From: Membranipora membranacea
Lineage: Eukaryota; Bryozoa; Gymnolaemata; Cheilostomatida; Membraniporidae
NCBI GenBank assembly: GCA_914767715.1
Contig: OU612065.1
Span: 9,174,001 to 9,238,000, forward strand
Reading direction: 5' to 3'
DNA length: 64,000 bases
The position numbers and the translations under genes are program-made. Under the pieces are notes generated by a model that was given only the letters and a program-made list of their open reading frames with translations, ran no database searches and was not told where the DNA came from. Below are positions 33,078 to 45,496 of this stretch, piece by piece. The stretch's first letter is position 1. Each line of letters starts with the position of its first letter.

Positions 33078-35587
33078 TGCAGAGTAGTTTCTACTCAGTT
33101 TTTTTCCTTCCATCGCCTGTACGACTGGCTATCAGCCATGTTAATATACTCATGAGAAGTGTCACACAAGCATAATAATGGAGATTGTATAGGAACAAAG
33201 ACCTAACCATACCAGCATGCAGGAAAAGTTAGGCTCCCCGATGTACCAAAATCAGCAATATTTATCTCTGATGTGCTGGTAGGGTTATGAAATGAACCAC
33301 TGTCTAATTCTGCTGCCTAAAACCACAACTTATTCAAACAGAGCTTTGTGGTTGCAACAAATGGCATTGACAGGCTACCCATATTTTAGATGTTTCTGCC
33401 TTACCATAGTATTCCAGACCCCATGATATCGATTGACCCTTCTTTTAACCTCACACTGATTAACATAACTTCTATCTCGAAACAAATCAGTCTTATCTAT
33501 TATTTTTGATCAGATGCTCAATTTTAACTTTCAAATATGTTGACCTCCTACAACAGATGTACAAGAAGTTTTAAAATATGAATAGATGAGTTTACGTGTA
33601 TATATGACGATGCCGTTGACCCTGTGCTGATGTAAACAGTTGGCACAAGGTCAAATTATGTTGTTCAGCATTGGTGTCCTTAAAACATCGTGTCTGCAAT
33701 TATGTAGATTATCCTGAGCGTTTTTGTTTGTTGATCAGAATCACTCAATGTTCCGCTTTCATGGTTTGTATCAAGTGACATGGCAATTTTTCTTTTGCTG
33801 TTTTCAGTACCCTGTAGAGGCACTGGTTTATATAATGAACTTTTTTCTGCTCTGTTTGAGAAATATATTTACTTACATATAGTTGCCAATACTAGCCAGT
33901 ATTGTAACAATAACTGTTTATTACTTTCAATATCAACCATTGCATTGATAGATAGTCAACTTTCTCGTGCTAAGCTGTATCAACCATTACCCATCTGCTG
34001 TGACAATAATCAAAGTTCTAGCCAGATAGGAGTGGCACTAATACACCAAAACAAAACGCTGCAAAATATACCTCGACTACATGAACAAAGCACTATTTTT
34101 TTATGTTCGTACAATTCAAACACATACATGGATGAAGGGAGATTTGACAAAAATTGTCATACCCACGATAACACTGATAACCAATTACAAGGACATGCAC
34201 AGAACTTGCATGTTGCCTGAAGGACATATAGGCCTTGCTAACGATCAGTGACCAGTGTACGTATTACACAATGTAAGCTAGTTGGAATGGTTTTTGAAAA
34301 ATAAGGTTTCATGTTGTAATTTATACTCAGATTGTCCATTTTACTCGCTTTGGGAACCCCAAGGAATAGCCACACCAAGACCACACCCACGCATAGCTGC
34401 TATTGCCTCAACCATCCAAACATCGATTTACCAACCAAAGACGATGTACCCAGCTAGAGGATGTACTAGGGTATTCAATTATTTTCTACATTATGAAGAA
34501 AAGACAACTCTCTTGATAACAATCATTACAAAACTTGATAACCATGTTTATGTGTATAGACAGTTTTCTGAGCTCTGATTTAGGCCTCAATTTGGAGTTG
34601 TCCTCTCTCCAGTTTGGTACTTTTAACCCACGCCGCATAGGAAAAACGTACTGAAAAGAGGGTTATCTTGAAAACCTCTTATAATAGGATAAACATTATT
34701 TTTGATTCAGAATCTGCAACATTGAAAACTCATATGGTCATGGTTTGGGAAATAATTTTAGTATTTGGATAGTCAATTATAGCATTTTCTGCATGTTTTG
34801 CGGACAATTTGACAGAATCTTTCATGAGTTTCCTCACTAAAATTAAGATTTATCAACATTCAAGCCTCCAATGATTTGGAGACCCTGTCTCAAAGTACCA
34901 AACTGGAGAGAGGACAACTCCGAATTAAGGCATAAATAAGAGCTCAGAAAACTGTCTATTGTGATTCAACTAATATAGCTAGTCGGAGAACTCTGGCAGC
35001 AGGTCATATGTAAGGTGCCTGTCAAGTCTGTACTCATCAATATCAAACACATATTTGATAAACAACTTTTCATGATCACTACATACACAACAATCCATAG
35101 ACACAAAGAGTGACAGGAAATTATTGGCAATCGATTACTTTATAGCTCAAAACGCTAAGGGAAGGTTATATTCAAAATTCATGAAGAGACAAAGTTGGGA
35201 AGTGGTACTAGTAGTTCTCCTCCCTAATACACTGGATCATCATAAATATAAATTCAACTTAGCCCGTCTTGAAAGCTTGAACAGGACAGTCCATGCAGAC
35301 CTACCATAATGATGTTGTGCCTATATGCAATGATTGTGCCCTCTTGTTCAGAGGTATGACAACTACTAATAGTTATAAATGACCAGGGTTGTCTCCCATT
35401 GTTGTTTTGAGCTTTGGCGCTAAATAGTTTCGCCCCAACGGTCTGTGCTTCCATTATCCAAATTTAGCCCAGAATACTGAAAATAATCTAGCAATAGTTG
35501 AGTGAGGGTGCTAAGAGCCTCGCGTGAAAATGGTGTTTGTTACAGCTCCTCCTTATCCGACCATTTGAGGCGAACTTCTCGTCAGCC
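33078..35587. other. Mox downstream region and zinc-finger gene A upstream region
   Basis: No credible gene. It contains the Mox 3' UTR, an inverted-repeat element at 34559-34956, and a splice acceptor at about 35544 (TGTTACAG) feeding the 5' UTR part of gene A's first coding exon. ORFs such as 33780-34220 look non-coding. Confidence 0.55.
34559..34956. mobile_element. TA-flanked long-inverted-repeat MITE, copy 1 (internally deleted)
   Basis: It starts GACAGTTTTCTGAGCTCTGA after TA (34557-34558) and ends with the inverted copy CAGAAAACTGTC before TA (34957-34958). The TA duplication is typical of Tc1/mariner-type non-autonomous elements. The interior matches the copy at 47676-48173 in reverse orientation, with part of one arm missing. 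Confidence 0.85.
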
Positions 35588-38500
35588 ATGTTGTACAACA
35601 GAACAATATATGATCTGGTAAGGATTCAAACTTCATTTCTTCACTATGCTATGATTGTACACTGTCACAAAGCACCAATTGCCTCCATATATCATTGCAT
35701 CAATATATCCACTTTTCATATATTATATGGAGGGGTAGGCCTATGTAATACAGGACCTGTGTTTGTCATGGTGACTGATGAGTCACACACATATATTGTT
35801 GTTTGCAGCATTACAAAATAGAGTACAGTCAGTTCTAAAAGACCCCGTTGGATAGGCCCTGGGGGCCTATGTCTGGGAGGCTGTCTTCAAACATGTCCCA
35901 AGACACCTATGAGACTTGTATAACAAAAGACCTTTTGTTTTGTGAACAAAGGAGTACAATGGCAGGCAAGTTTGCCTGTTTGATTACATGTTGGGTGGGT
36001 GGTTGGGTCGAAGGTTGGGGAACGCGTATGGTAGCGTCAGTTCTCCACATTTGCATTCACATTTAACAATTGTACTTTATTGTGTAATGAACAGTCGACC
36101 TGATGTGACTCCACTGGCACAGGCAGACCTTCTGCTCCTGGCTCCATAGCTGGTATAAGTCAATTCAGAAACCAGAGAAGTTATTCCTCAGTATTAACCT
36201 CAGTCGACATAGTTTCCAGCACCAGCCTCTACGACTTGTACACCTTTTTTTTCTCATAGACGGTTGTCAATTCCAGTCAGCAAATAAATTTGGTTATTGA
36301 ACAGCTTTAATGCTAATTAGCAGGGGGTTGTAGAGGTTTGCTTTAGTTTGGCAAGTCATTCATGTGTGCGGCTTGATGTGAAGTTCGCGGTCTTGATGCA
36401 ATTTGTAGGGGTAGTATTGTTTGTGTGGTGGTACTGGCTTACTAAGATCTTGAGTTGCCTTTCACAACGTCACTGTGACAGCTGAGGAAGATCAAGCTTC
36501 TGGAGAAGGCCGGTGATCCTGGTTTTCCCTTCTGACTATCTTACACTGCATATGAATCTAGCAGCTCTGAGCAGAATCCCAGGCAACTGAAGTATACTCC
36601 AGCACAAGTTGATTGTAAGCAGCGGACTTGACCTGTTCTGATGTAGTGAGCATGTTGCATATGATGAATCCAAAAGTGGAGTTGCCTTTAGCTGCTGCAG
36701 GTTTTTCAAATGGATGTTCCAATTGGTCATGGTATCGAGTGTGACTCCCAGATATTTAATCTGCTCTGCTGTAGGGATCTCTGTATTGTGCAGATGGAGC
36801 TTTTGATTTGAAGGTTGTCGCTTGCGAGAGATTGTTATCTGCTGGTATTTGGATGGATGGAATTCCATGTTCCCGTCAGTCTCCCAATTCTCCCGTGTTT
36901 TAAGGTTTTTTTGAAGTTCCTGATGGTTTATTCAAGCAGTTGTCTCTAACTCCTTGGTTTTTGGTAGTGATATGCGGGCAGTAGAGATGATCAGGCAAGT
37001 TGTTGATGTATAAGAGAATCATTGCAGAGCCTATAACAGAACCCTGGGGGACCCCTGAGGTTACACCGCCTCATTAGACTCATCGCCATCAATTGCAACT
37101 CTCTGTGTTCGGTTAGAGGGGAGGTCCTCAATCCAGAGATGATTTGATAGCTGCCAGCGGACTGAGTTAGTTTGAGTAAAAGCTCGTTGTGATTAACATT
37201 GTCAGACGCTTTACTAAAGTCCAGAAACAAGCTTTTGCCGTTGCCGTTATGTATTCCTGGGCTTAGGTAACTAACAGTTCTAATTGGAACTGGTCTCAGG
37301 TATCAATTCGATGGTATAAAAAAATTATAAATAAAATCTAAATGAAGTATTGATGGTTGATATTCAAAATGAAGTAATGTTAATGGTATCTAAATCTGTG
37401 CAATTCTGTGTTCCAAAGTGATGAATATGATGGTTTACCTGTGGGTTCAGTAGCCCTTAGACTGACAAATTCTTGCTCTATTATTTTAGGGCAATGTTGT
37501 GAAGTTGGTAGCTGATAAAATTGGACCAGCTGACCGGTATATGATTATTGCATTGCTGAAGAACATCAAAGGCTACTTGGAACGCTATGAGACCTTGCCT
37601 AATGTGGTGTTTGATGATCCTGTCGTTACGATCCAGAACTTGCTGCATTCCTTTGAAGATGTGAATGCTTTGAAACAACCTCTCCCCTCAACTAATGTTC
37701 CTCCTACAGTGTCCAAAAAACCAGTAAAAGTTGAGAATCCGGTCGTGATACAGGAGCAACCAACCCCATACAAGCCTGCTAGGACCTTGTTCTCTACACC
37801 TGCACAGAGGTAGACAAACTTGCATCGGCTAAGGATCTTAAATCTGCTGCTCCTTGCTATCTAAATAACACAACCAAAACAGATAATACCTGGTGTCTGA
37901 AGACAAAGCCTTATTATTGGTTAATTTTAATGTCTCAGTTTTTGGAAGCCTTCTATTCTGAACCAGTTAGATGTACTTGTAGGCCTACACAGAAATCTGT
38001 TAGTAAAAAAATATATACTTTTGGTGCCCAATCCAGACCACCAGTTTCTCGGCAAATCGCAGGGAAGAAGCCGCCTCCCTTACCACCTCCCCAGAGTGAA
38101 TCATCAGATGATGATGATTATGGAGATGAGTTTGGAGGGGATGATGACAGTGCCAGCTATGGCAGCAGCAGAGGAGACCAGCAAGTTGAAGAGGAAGGTA
38201 TTGTGGAAGATGTAAGTTTATTCCAAATACTGGCTCGTTAAAGCAGACACCTGGTCCATACCAAGTTATATTTTCTTTTATTTTTGTGTAGTACTAATTT
38301 TATTCGTTATTTAGGCAATTTGACTTCAGATCATATTAATTACCAGGTCATAGAAAAAAAAGTAGAAAACTCAGGGGTATAAATATAGCTTCAAAAAATG
38401 ATCATGGAACATCTGTAAACATACCTGTAATAGAATGGTCTTTCATTGAATTCTTAGAACCTTTTGTATGAACTGCGTTGTATGTCAACATCTCAACAAT

Positions 38501-41500
38501 TGACTGAATCCCATTGCGATGACTGCGGATTCATAATAATTTGTGAACATCAATGTTTACAGTCTGGCTGGCAACCAATGGACATGCTGGAGAGAGCCCT
38601 GAGTGTCATTGCCAATGAAAGCTCGAAGACAGAATATGTGGTAGACACCACAAACACAACTTCTGCTGTGAAAGTCACAAAGAAAAAGAAGAAAGGTTCT
38701 GCTAAGAGTGATGGAACCAAAAAGAAGATGCATCCAGATCAGTTTAAGCCTCGCCCATTCCTTCCTGACGGTCAGGAGTTCTCTAATCCTACTCCCAGAG
38801 CCTACAGTTCTACCTATGGAGGGAAGAAATGGCCTGCAAACCAGCCATTTGTGTGTGAATATTGTCGTCAGATCCACAAAAATATTCGCCGATACAAAGA
38901 TCACCTCAACACTAAGCATAAGGACGGTGAGTTGCTATCAGTTGCGCCATATAATTAATGCAGTAAATATTTTACATTTATTCGCTGCCGAAGGCAGGGT
39001 TCCTAGGCTATTCGGAGTTGTCCTTTCATGCAAGCGGCTGGATAGTTTCAAGCTACTTTCAACATCATGTTTTTCCTATAATCGTGTTAGTTTGCATACA
39101 GCAATGTCAAGTGCGATTATTCTATATGTTATAGAAGGTGAGCTGTGCTGTAGATATTGCCGGGCCCACTATTGGAATGCAGTAGCTTTTCAGTTCCACC
39201 ACTGTTCTAAAATGCATGAATGCACAATATGCTTCAAAAGGTTCTCTAGGCCTTATAAACTTCAGGTGATTCAAAGATTCTTTTATTTTCAGAGGGAGCG
39301 TTGTGCTGTAGATATTGCCGTGCACCTTATAAGAATGCTGTCTTGTTCAGCTTTCATACCTGTGAAAAGCAGCACCAATGTAAAATATGCATGAGAAAGT
39401 TTACAAGACCATATAGGTTAAAGGTAACAGTAACTTCTACAGGCTGTCCAATAGTTTGTTATCAATTTTGAGGATTTGCTTTAGCTGATGCTGTAACAAT
39501 GTAATAATTTTATTCTGATTTCAACCCTTCTCTCTCCCTCACCTTATCCATTCCAAAACATGGGCGTCTGTTAGGTCTACCAGTGTTATGCGTCAGATTT
39601 TAAGAAACGTGCTGTATTACTTGAATTTTGTGCTGTAGATATTGCCATGCATCTTATAAAAATGTTTGTCTGTTTCAGCGACACATTGCGACACATACGA
39701 AGCTTTACATATGCAGAGTGACATGCAATGAATGTAGTGTGACATTTCCGACAGCTAAGGAATGTGCTATGCACATATACGATGACCATGAGATATGTGT
39801 GGTATGTATATATACGATGACCATGAGAAATGTGTGGTATGTATATATATGATGACCATGAGATATGTGTGGTATGTATATATACGATGACCATGAGATA
39901 TGTGTGGTATGTATATAATTCATCTGGGAGAAGTTGAGTATTTTAGTTTAGAATCTGAGCTTTAGAAGTTTTTGAGGTTTAGCTCTTTTGTGCTCCTCCA
40001 AAAAGTGGACAAACGAGATAAGGGTGCATTTTTATCAGACACATGGTTTTCTTGCATGTGATGATGCAGCTGTAAATGTTGTAGTTCTGTGACACATGTA
40101 TGGAAGAGTTTGACCCGTCTGAATGTGACACAACTGAACCAGAGAGAATATTCTGTAAGAAATGTGCTGATAAAGCTGCTGATGGGTATGTTAACATCAC
40201 ATCAAACACTGTCCACATTCATCTTACATTGAAATAACCTAAATGACATTATGGGCTATCATCTTGTCAAGCAGAGCTTTTTTCATTTTCTTTGAATATG
40301 AATGGCCGTAATACATATATTTTAGGGCTGAATAAGAATAAGGCATCTTCCTTGGTCAATATCGTGCCAACAGCGTATATAAAGTCAATATTTTGTGACC
40401 TGTGTGTCTCTACCTTAATCAAGTTAAATGCTTTAACTGCTCTCTTTGATCTCCATTGTAGTAACACACCCTTTTGTAGTAAGGTTAATCCTAACCATGA
40501 TATGGTGATTGACAAGAAAAGGCTACATTTGTACAACAGACAAGCTGTTACTAAGCCATCTGGCTTACCAGACACACCGACGCTTAGAGGTAACTTCCAA
40601 AACTAGCCTGGATATGTCAAAACCGAACTTCAACAATGAAAGTCTTTGAATCTCCCAATTTTATAGATATATTCACTGAGCTATGTATGCAAGCTGATAA
40701 TCACTTCCTGTGTTCAATGCGGATAACTTTGCTCGGATGTGAAACGATGTACATACTTTGTTAGAGAATTGACTTCGCCAGTTTGTTTTTGTTTGTTAGT
40801 CGAGAGGAAAGGGCGCTGTGAGATTTGTGCGAAGGATGTAGGTGATTTACTCAAACACAACGCGTCAGTTGGTCATCAAATGAGACAAGCGGAGAAGGAG
40901 GGAGTGGAGCTGCCTATGTATACCTGCCAGGTATCCACGTGTGGCAAGACTTTCCTGAGGTGAGATTTAGATATGGGGAAAACCACACAGTTTAATGTCA
41001 TTCATAAGTCTTATGTATTAGCAAAATTGATACGGAGCCTAATGAAGTGAAATCATGTGTAAATAGGTCTATGCATATCTGCTTCAAAATGATGTTTCTG
41101 ACAGTTTCTGAGGAATATGATTAACTTAAAAGCTCACTCTGTAATGCTGTTTCAGAGGCTACGGTAATAATCTATAACTAAAATGAACATTTAGTGATAG
41201 TTTGCTCGTGCTTTATGGTCACTCAATCTTTCTCTTCCAGCCAAGATAAGCTGAACCTGCACCATGACGCTAATCACACCGGGAAAGTCAATTATACCTG
41301 TAACAAGTGCGGAAAAGAATTCTATGTAAGTAACCTTTGTTTGTCATGAATCTTAGTATTCTGTATATGCAGCGGATGTTGGTCATCTCTTACATTGCCT
41401 CCTACTGGCCATTTATGATTTTAATAATGAGTGATTATTTCCAGATACATCACATTTTTATCAAGTCACCATGTAATGACAGCTTGATCATTTGTATACT

Positions 41501-44500
41501 GCTTGTTTTTTGTTATGCTGAGGATCAAGTTGTCAGGCTGTCACATGTATCGTTCATTTTCTACAAGAGCTGCCTGGCTGAAGAAAATAGTTCAAATTCA
41601 TATAGTTAAAAATTTTGATGCAAAGATCTGATTGTTCTCATTGCTAAGCTCTCATTTTGCGCTGATATATTTCTGTAGCTGAAGAACTCTTTCACTGCAC
41701 ACATGAGATCACACATGATGGTGAAAAAGTATGTTTGTACTGAGTGTGAAAAAGCATTCATCACTAAATCGAGCCTCAATGATCACATGGTCGGACTGCA
41801 CAGGGATAAATATGGTACAGACTTCAAGTAAGTGAAGTTTATCAGAGCAGCTTGCGTGAGAGGTACTACACCCGAAGCAGAGAGCGGGTTATCTGATGTG
41901 AATGCAAACAATTTGTGCTGAAATTTCCGTCGAGAGTGGAACTATCCAGCCTGATTGAACTGATATAATGCTACTGTTTAAATTTCAGTTCAATCTTTGG
42001 TTTTTTTAGCCATATGAACTTATTTCAGCATGCGGATGTCGGTACAGAAATCCCACAAATGGCGATGAACTCCTGTTGCAAGTCTGAGCTCAAATCTCCA
42101 CGACTTGCAGCAATAGATTAACTGTGTTTAGAGTGTAAACTCATCAACTGCTCAGATATCTATATATGTCATATAGATTTGTTGTTACAGGTGTCCCCAG
42201 TGTGATATGTCATTTCCAAACAGAAAGTTAAGGACAAAACATGTTCAGACATTCCATTTTAAATATTACTACAAGTGTACTGAGTGTGCATTCGAAACAA
42301 GAAATCCTGATGTGATGACTCCCCACATGGCAAAGGTAAGTTTACATACACTGGTGGATGAACTGAATTGTCGCTTCTATAATTGGCTCTCATTATCAGG
42401 TTTAAAAAAAGACAAAGCCACTTATTTCGCAGTTCTTGTCCTGGCTTACATATCAAATAGTCTTGTTCAAAAGTGTATTGTGATAAATTAGCGTCTCAGC
42501 ATTGATGTGTATCTAATTTTGGTCAGAACAAAATGCAGTTGGATTGATAGAACACTTTTTCAGATAGGCATAATTATTACCCTCCAACGTTTGAGGATGC
42601 GCAATATTGACTACTTTTTTTACACCTTCTGTTTTGGTGAGATCCAATCATCATAAATATAACAAACCGTAGAAGTTGATTGGGTCATAGGAAATTAACG
42701 CGAATTCTTCCATCTCCCCAAAAAACCATCAACATGTCAGCATAAGATATACACCAGGGTTTTCATTACAGCACCATCCTGAGCTGCCGTATCAGAAGCC
42801 TATAAACTTCAGACATGTGGCAGATGAACCACCCCCTATAACTGTTCCATTAGAGATAATTCCTTCAAAACCAGGAGATCCACAGAGTTACCCAATGACC
42901 ACCCCGGCAACACCATCAACAACCGCTCCACTACCCACTGCCTGTATGTATAACTTTCAGATTAAAATATTCAGATTTCATTTGAGATTATTCACCTTAT
43001 GAAATCTTCAATAAGGTTTAAAAGAGAGCCTATCTTCAAATGCTGGTAAAGTCAATTCCAACGCCTTTATTATACTTGCAGTAAAAATCACACATGAGGA
43101 TGTGACTTACCCAAAGTTATGTAAGGCTTGTGGTACAAGTATGGCTACTATGGAGGATATGAAGTCACATCTGCTGAGTTCACCAACACACAAGGCAAAG
43201 ATTGAAGAGCTTGGATGGTTCGCAAAGACAAATCCGTGCTTCCACTGTAACATAGAGTTTGTGACGTAAGTACGCTGTGATTTAAGTACTTGTAGATAGC
43301 GGGATTCTTTAGAAGTTGACAGTCCCAAAAAGAAATTGTTCGATTTGGAAGCCACCAGCTCTATACCAAAGGTGGGCGCTCTTGAAATCCCATCTAATCA
43401 CGAGTAGAATAGTGTGAATTTTGTATTGGTCATTGACTTAAACATACATACCTTTTAACCTTGATATTTCAGAGGTGCAGCACTGGAGGAACATATTTGG
43501 GTTCATCATCTGGATGAAAATGGCAAACCAATGTTCAAATGCGGACACTGTAATCGGGTTTATAATGTGAGTTTTAAGTTTATTGAAAATATCCAATTTA
43601 AGAAACCGTATTGTAAAAGAAGTTTTGCCCTCCATTGATTACCCTAAGTATTATTTGACTTTTTCCAATATCGGCCAGGCCAATATTGAGGATTGTTCTA
43701 TTGGATGAATAAAAAAGAACTAAGAATAGTGCTCTATATATGAAATTTGGATTCATGCGTTCTACAGGTGATGACTCTATTCAGAACCCACCATGATGAG
43801 AAGAGATGCGATAATAATGTTTTTGAATGCAAAGACTGTGGAGAGAAATTCTATCAGAAGGGAAAACTGATTACACACTGGAATATGTTACATGCACTAC
43901 CTATCACCTACGAGTATGTAACCATTGCAATCGATCATATGATGCACAAAGCAGTCACCATCTCCATCTCAGTTTCAGCTAGTTAACTCCTTTTCTGCTC
44001 TGTTTGTTAAAGAATTTGGTATTGTGTCATGCCTTATAATAAAATATAACTACTTGATGTTTTGGTTACTGTTCTCACTGTCCAATGTTTGTTTACTTGT
44101 AGCTGTGAGATATGTAAGGCAAAATTCAAGACAAAGCCGCTAAAGACTGCTCACATGAATTCTGCGCACTACTATTACCTATTCGCCTGCCCTGAGTGTA
44201 AATTCGCTAGCAAAGAGAGTAGCCGACTCAAGGAGCATATCGCCAAGGTAGGATACACAAGTGAACCATCCGTAATGTCAATACATGTTTTGTTTTAAGA
44301 CTGTTGAAGACTATTCAATCTTTTGTTTGATCTCATGCTCACTCACAGTGCAGTTGTAATATTGATATGATGTAGGCCTACTCGTTATCCATCTAAATTG
44401 TTCATCTTATAACCTGCCACACTCAACTTGACAACCATTTATCGATGCTACTCATGCTTATGAAATTCTAGCATCATGAAGGGATATTGTACTCCAAAGC

Positions 44501-45496
44501 GCTGGACTACAGAATAAGAGCCGATGGTACACACACAGAACCTCCTCCATCTCCCAAGGTCATCAAGAAGCTTCTAGTGTCCAATGAGCAACTAGAGGCA
44601 TTTAATTCGCTACAGGCTCTCAAACTCTCTAAAGATAAGAATAAGGCAGCAATGACTGAAACAGAATACCCAGGTAAGCATATATATCTTATGTTGTATC
44701 ATACCCTGATCTATTGTGTTGTATATATATATATATATATATATTACATATTTATTCTAAAAATATTACGTATTTATTCTGGTGGTATATATAAGTTCGG
44801 GGACTTTTTTCTAGAAAACAAAGATAAAAAGAATTTCTTTGCTTTTTGTTTCTGCTGGTCTCTTGTGCATAACTTTTGTAAATCACGCACTTGATGAATA
44901 ATGCATCAGATATTTAATTAATTCTGCTACAACACATCACAGGTACAGAGCGACTAGAGCACTCGGGGATATTTGACAGTAGTGATGAGGATGGTGGAGA
45001 GGATGGTGGAGAGACCGGAGATTCTTTGGTATTCGCTATTGCAAGATCAGTAATGAAGGACAAAGATAAACATGCAATCAGCAGTGATGAGGCGGATAAC
45101 TCGACACAAGATGAACCTGCTCTATCCTGGAAAGTGGCTCAAACCTACGGAAAGCGCAAAGCTGCAGAACCTACGACTAGCGTCTCTGCTGGAGCTAAAG
45201 AAGTGAGCCATGAGTTTGCACCAAAGAGAGGAAAAGTGAGCCTTCTTAAACAAGTCTTCAGGAAGAAAGAAGTTGCTGCTAAGCCCGCTACCTCTGCTAG
45301 CTCCTCAGCTGGTCCCTCGGCTGTAACCTCTACAGGAGCTGTATCAACAAACCCTGAGCCTGAGAAGAAAGGAATGAATATTGTCTTCAAAGGGAAGGTG
45401 CCAGTGCTCAGCCTGAGGGCTTTGGATTTGCCTGAATCAGAAGACACCCCTCGCAAATCCAAACGCACTCCTAAGCCGAAGACAGTTTTTGAGTGA
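35588..45496 (+). CDS. Multi-C2H2 zinc-finger protein A, 1153 aa, novel N-terminal domain
   Basis: Exons: 35588-35617, 37490-37809, 37983-38211, 38563-38926, then EITHER 39135-39265 OR 39293-39423, then 39679-39801, 40085-40185, 40462-40589, 40800-40959, 41241-41325, 41679-41827, 42191-42335, 42772-42943, 43082-43265, 43473-43566, 43768-43913, 44103-44247, 44472-44673, 44943-45496. Either form gives 3462 nt. The first coding exon encodes only MLYNRTIYDL. Residues 11 to about 85 form an unrecognised helical-looking domain (VVKLVADKIGPADR, VVFDDPVVTIQNLL). A proline/acidic linker follows. Fingers begin at about residue 290 (FVCEYCRQIHKN). About sixteen C2H2-like units follow, some classical (CNKCGKEFYLKNSFTAHMRSH), some variant, including a CxxC...CxxC ribbon (FCDTC...FCKKC) and a C-x2-C...H-x5-H type (CEICAKDV). 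The C-terminal 180 residues are disordered and basic. It is probably a nuclear DNA- or RNA-binding protein. Gene B downstream is its tandem paralogue. I do not recognise a named orthologue. Confidence 0.9.
36536..37245 (-). pseudogene. Decayed non-LTR retrotransposon reverse transcriptase fragment
   Basis: On the minus strand, in several broken frames, typical motifs of CR1/L2/Jockey-type elements appear in order: FLDFSKASDNVNH, then GVPQGSVIG (expected GVPQGSVLGP), YINNLPDH, and later MEFHPSKYQQITISRKR and IKYLGVTLD. Frame shifts and a truncated 5' end show that it is dead. It lies antisense in the first intron of zinc-finger gene A. Confidence 0.85.
39135..39265 (+). other. Alternative exon 5a of zinc-finger gene A (mutually exclusive)
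   Basis: 131 nt, acceptor TGTTATAG, donor CAG|gtgatt. It enters with one base carried and leaves in phase 0. It encodes CCRYCRAHYWNAVAF and CTICFKRFSRPYKLQ, the first half of a finger completed by RHIATH in the next exon. It shares length and pattern with exon 5b 27 bases downstream and with the single 131-nt exon 50150-50280 of gene B. Confidence 0.85.
39293..39423 (+). other. Alternative exon 5b of zinc-finger gene A (mutually exclusive)
   Basis: 131 nt, acceptor TTTTATTTTCAG, donor AAG|gtaaca. The phases are identical to exon 5a. It encodes CCRYCRAPYKNAVLF and CKICMRKFTRPYRLK. Joining 5a to 5b shifts the frame and hits a stop (TGA in the ...KYA* reading), so only one can be used per productive transcript. 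Confidence 0.85.
39626..39678 (+). pseudogene. Remnant third copy of the duplicated finger exon
   Basis: TTGTGCTGTAGATATTGCC and about 30 following bases match the start of exons 5a/5b. It has no workable acceptor, because upstream AGs give stops in the required phase. The copy is cut off exactly where its TGTCTGTTTCAG now acts as the acceptor of exon 39679-39801. Confidence 0.7.
39781..39919 (+). repeat. Four 35-bp tandem repeats covering an exon end and its splice donor
   Basis: Copies start at 39781, 39816, 39851 and 39886 (GATGACCATGAGATATGTGT, then GGTATGTATATAT). The first copy contains the last 21 coding bases of gene A's exon 39679-39801 and its donor GTG|GTATGT. The next three repeat the coding end and the donor inside the intron. 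Confidence 0.9.
44721..44744. repeat. (TA)n microsatellite
   Basis: A run of about eleven TA units in an intron of zinc-finger gene A. Confidence 0.9.

Noticed and set aside
33780-34220. 146-codon ORF downstream of Mox
   Set aside because: AT-rich, irregular composition, no domain and no supporting signals; likely chance in 3' flanking DNA.
36536-37245. Active retrotransposon
   Set aside because: The reverse-transcriptase motifs are spread over shifted frames with stops and no complete ORF; it is a dead fragment.
39586-39923. Minus-strand ORFs with HTTHISWSSYIYIP repeats
   Set aside because: Antisense translation of the 35-bp tandem repeat at 39781-39919.
45145-45468. 107-codon minus-strand ORF
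   Set aside because: Antisense to the last exon of zinc-finger gene A, whose plus-strand frame is well supported.
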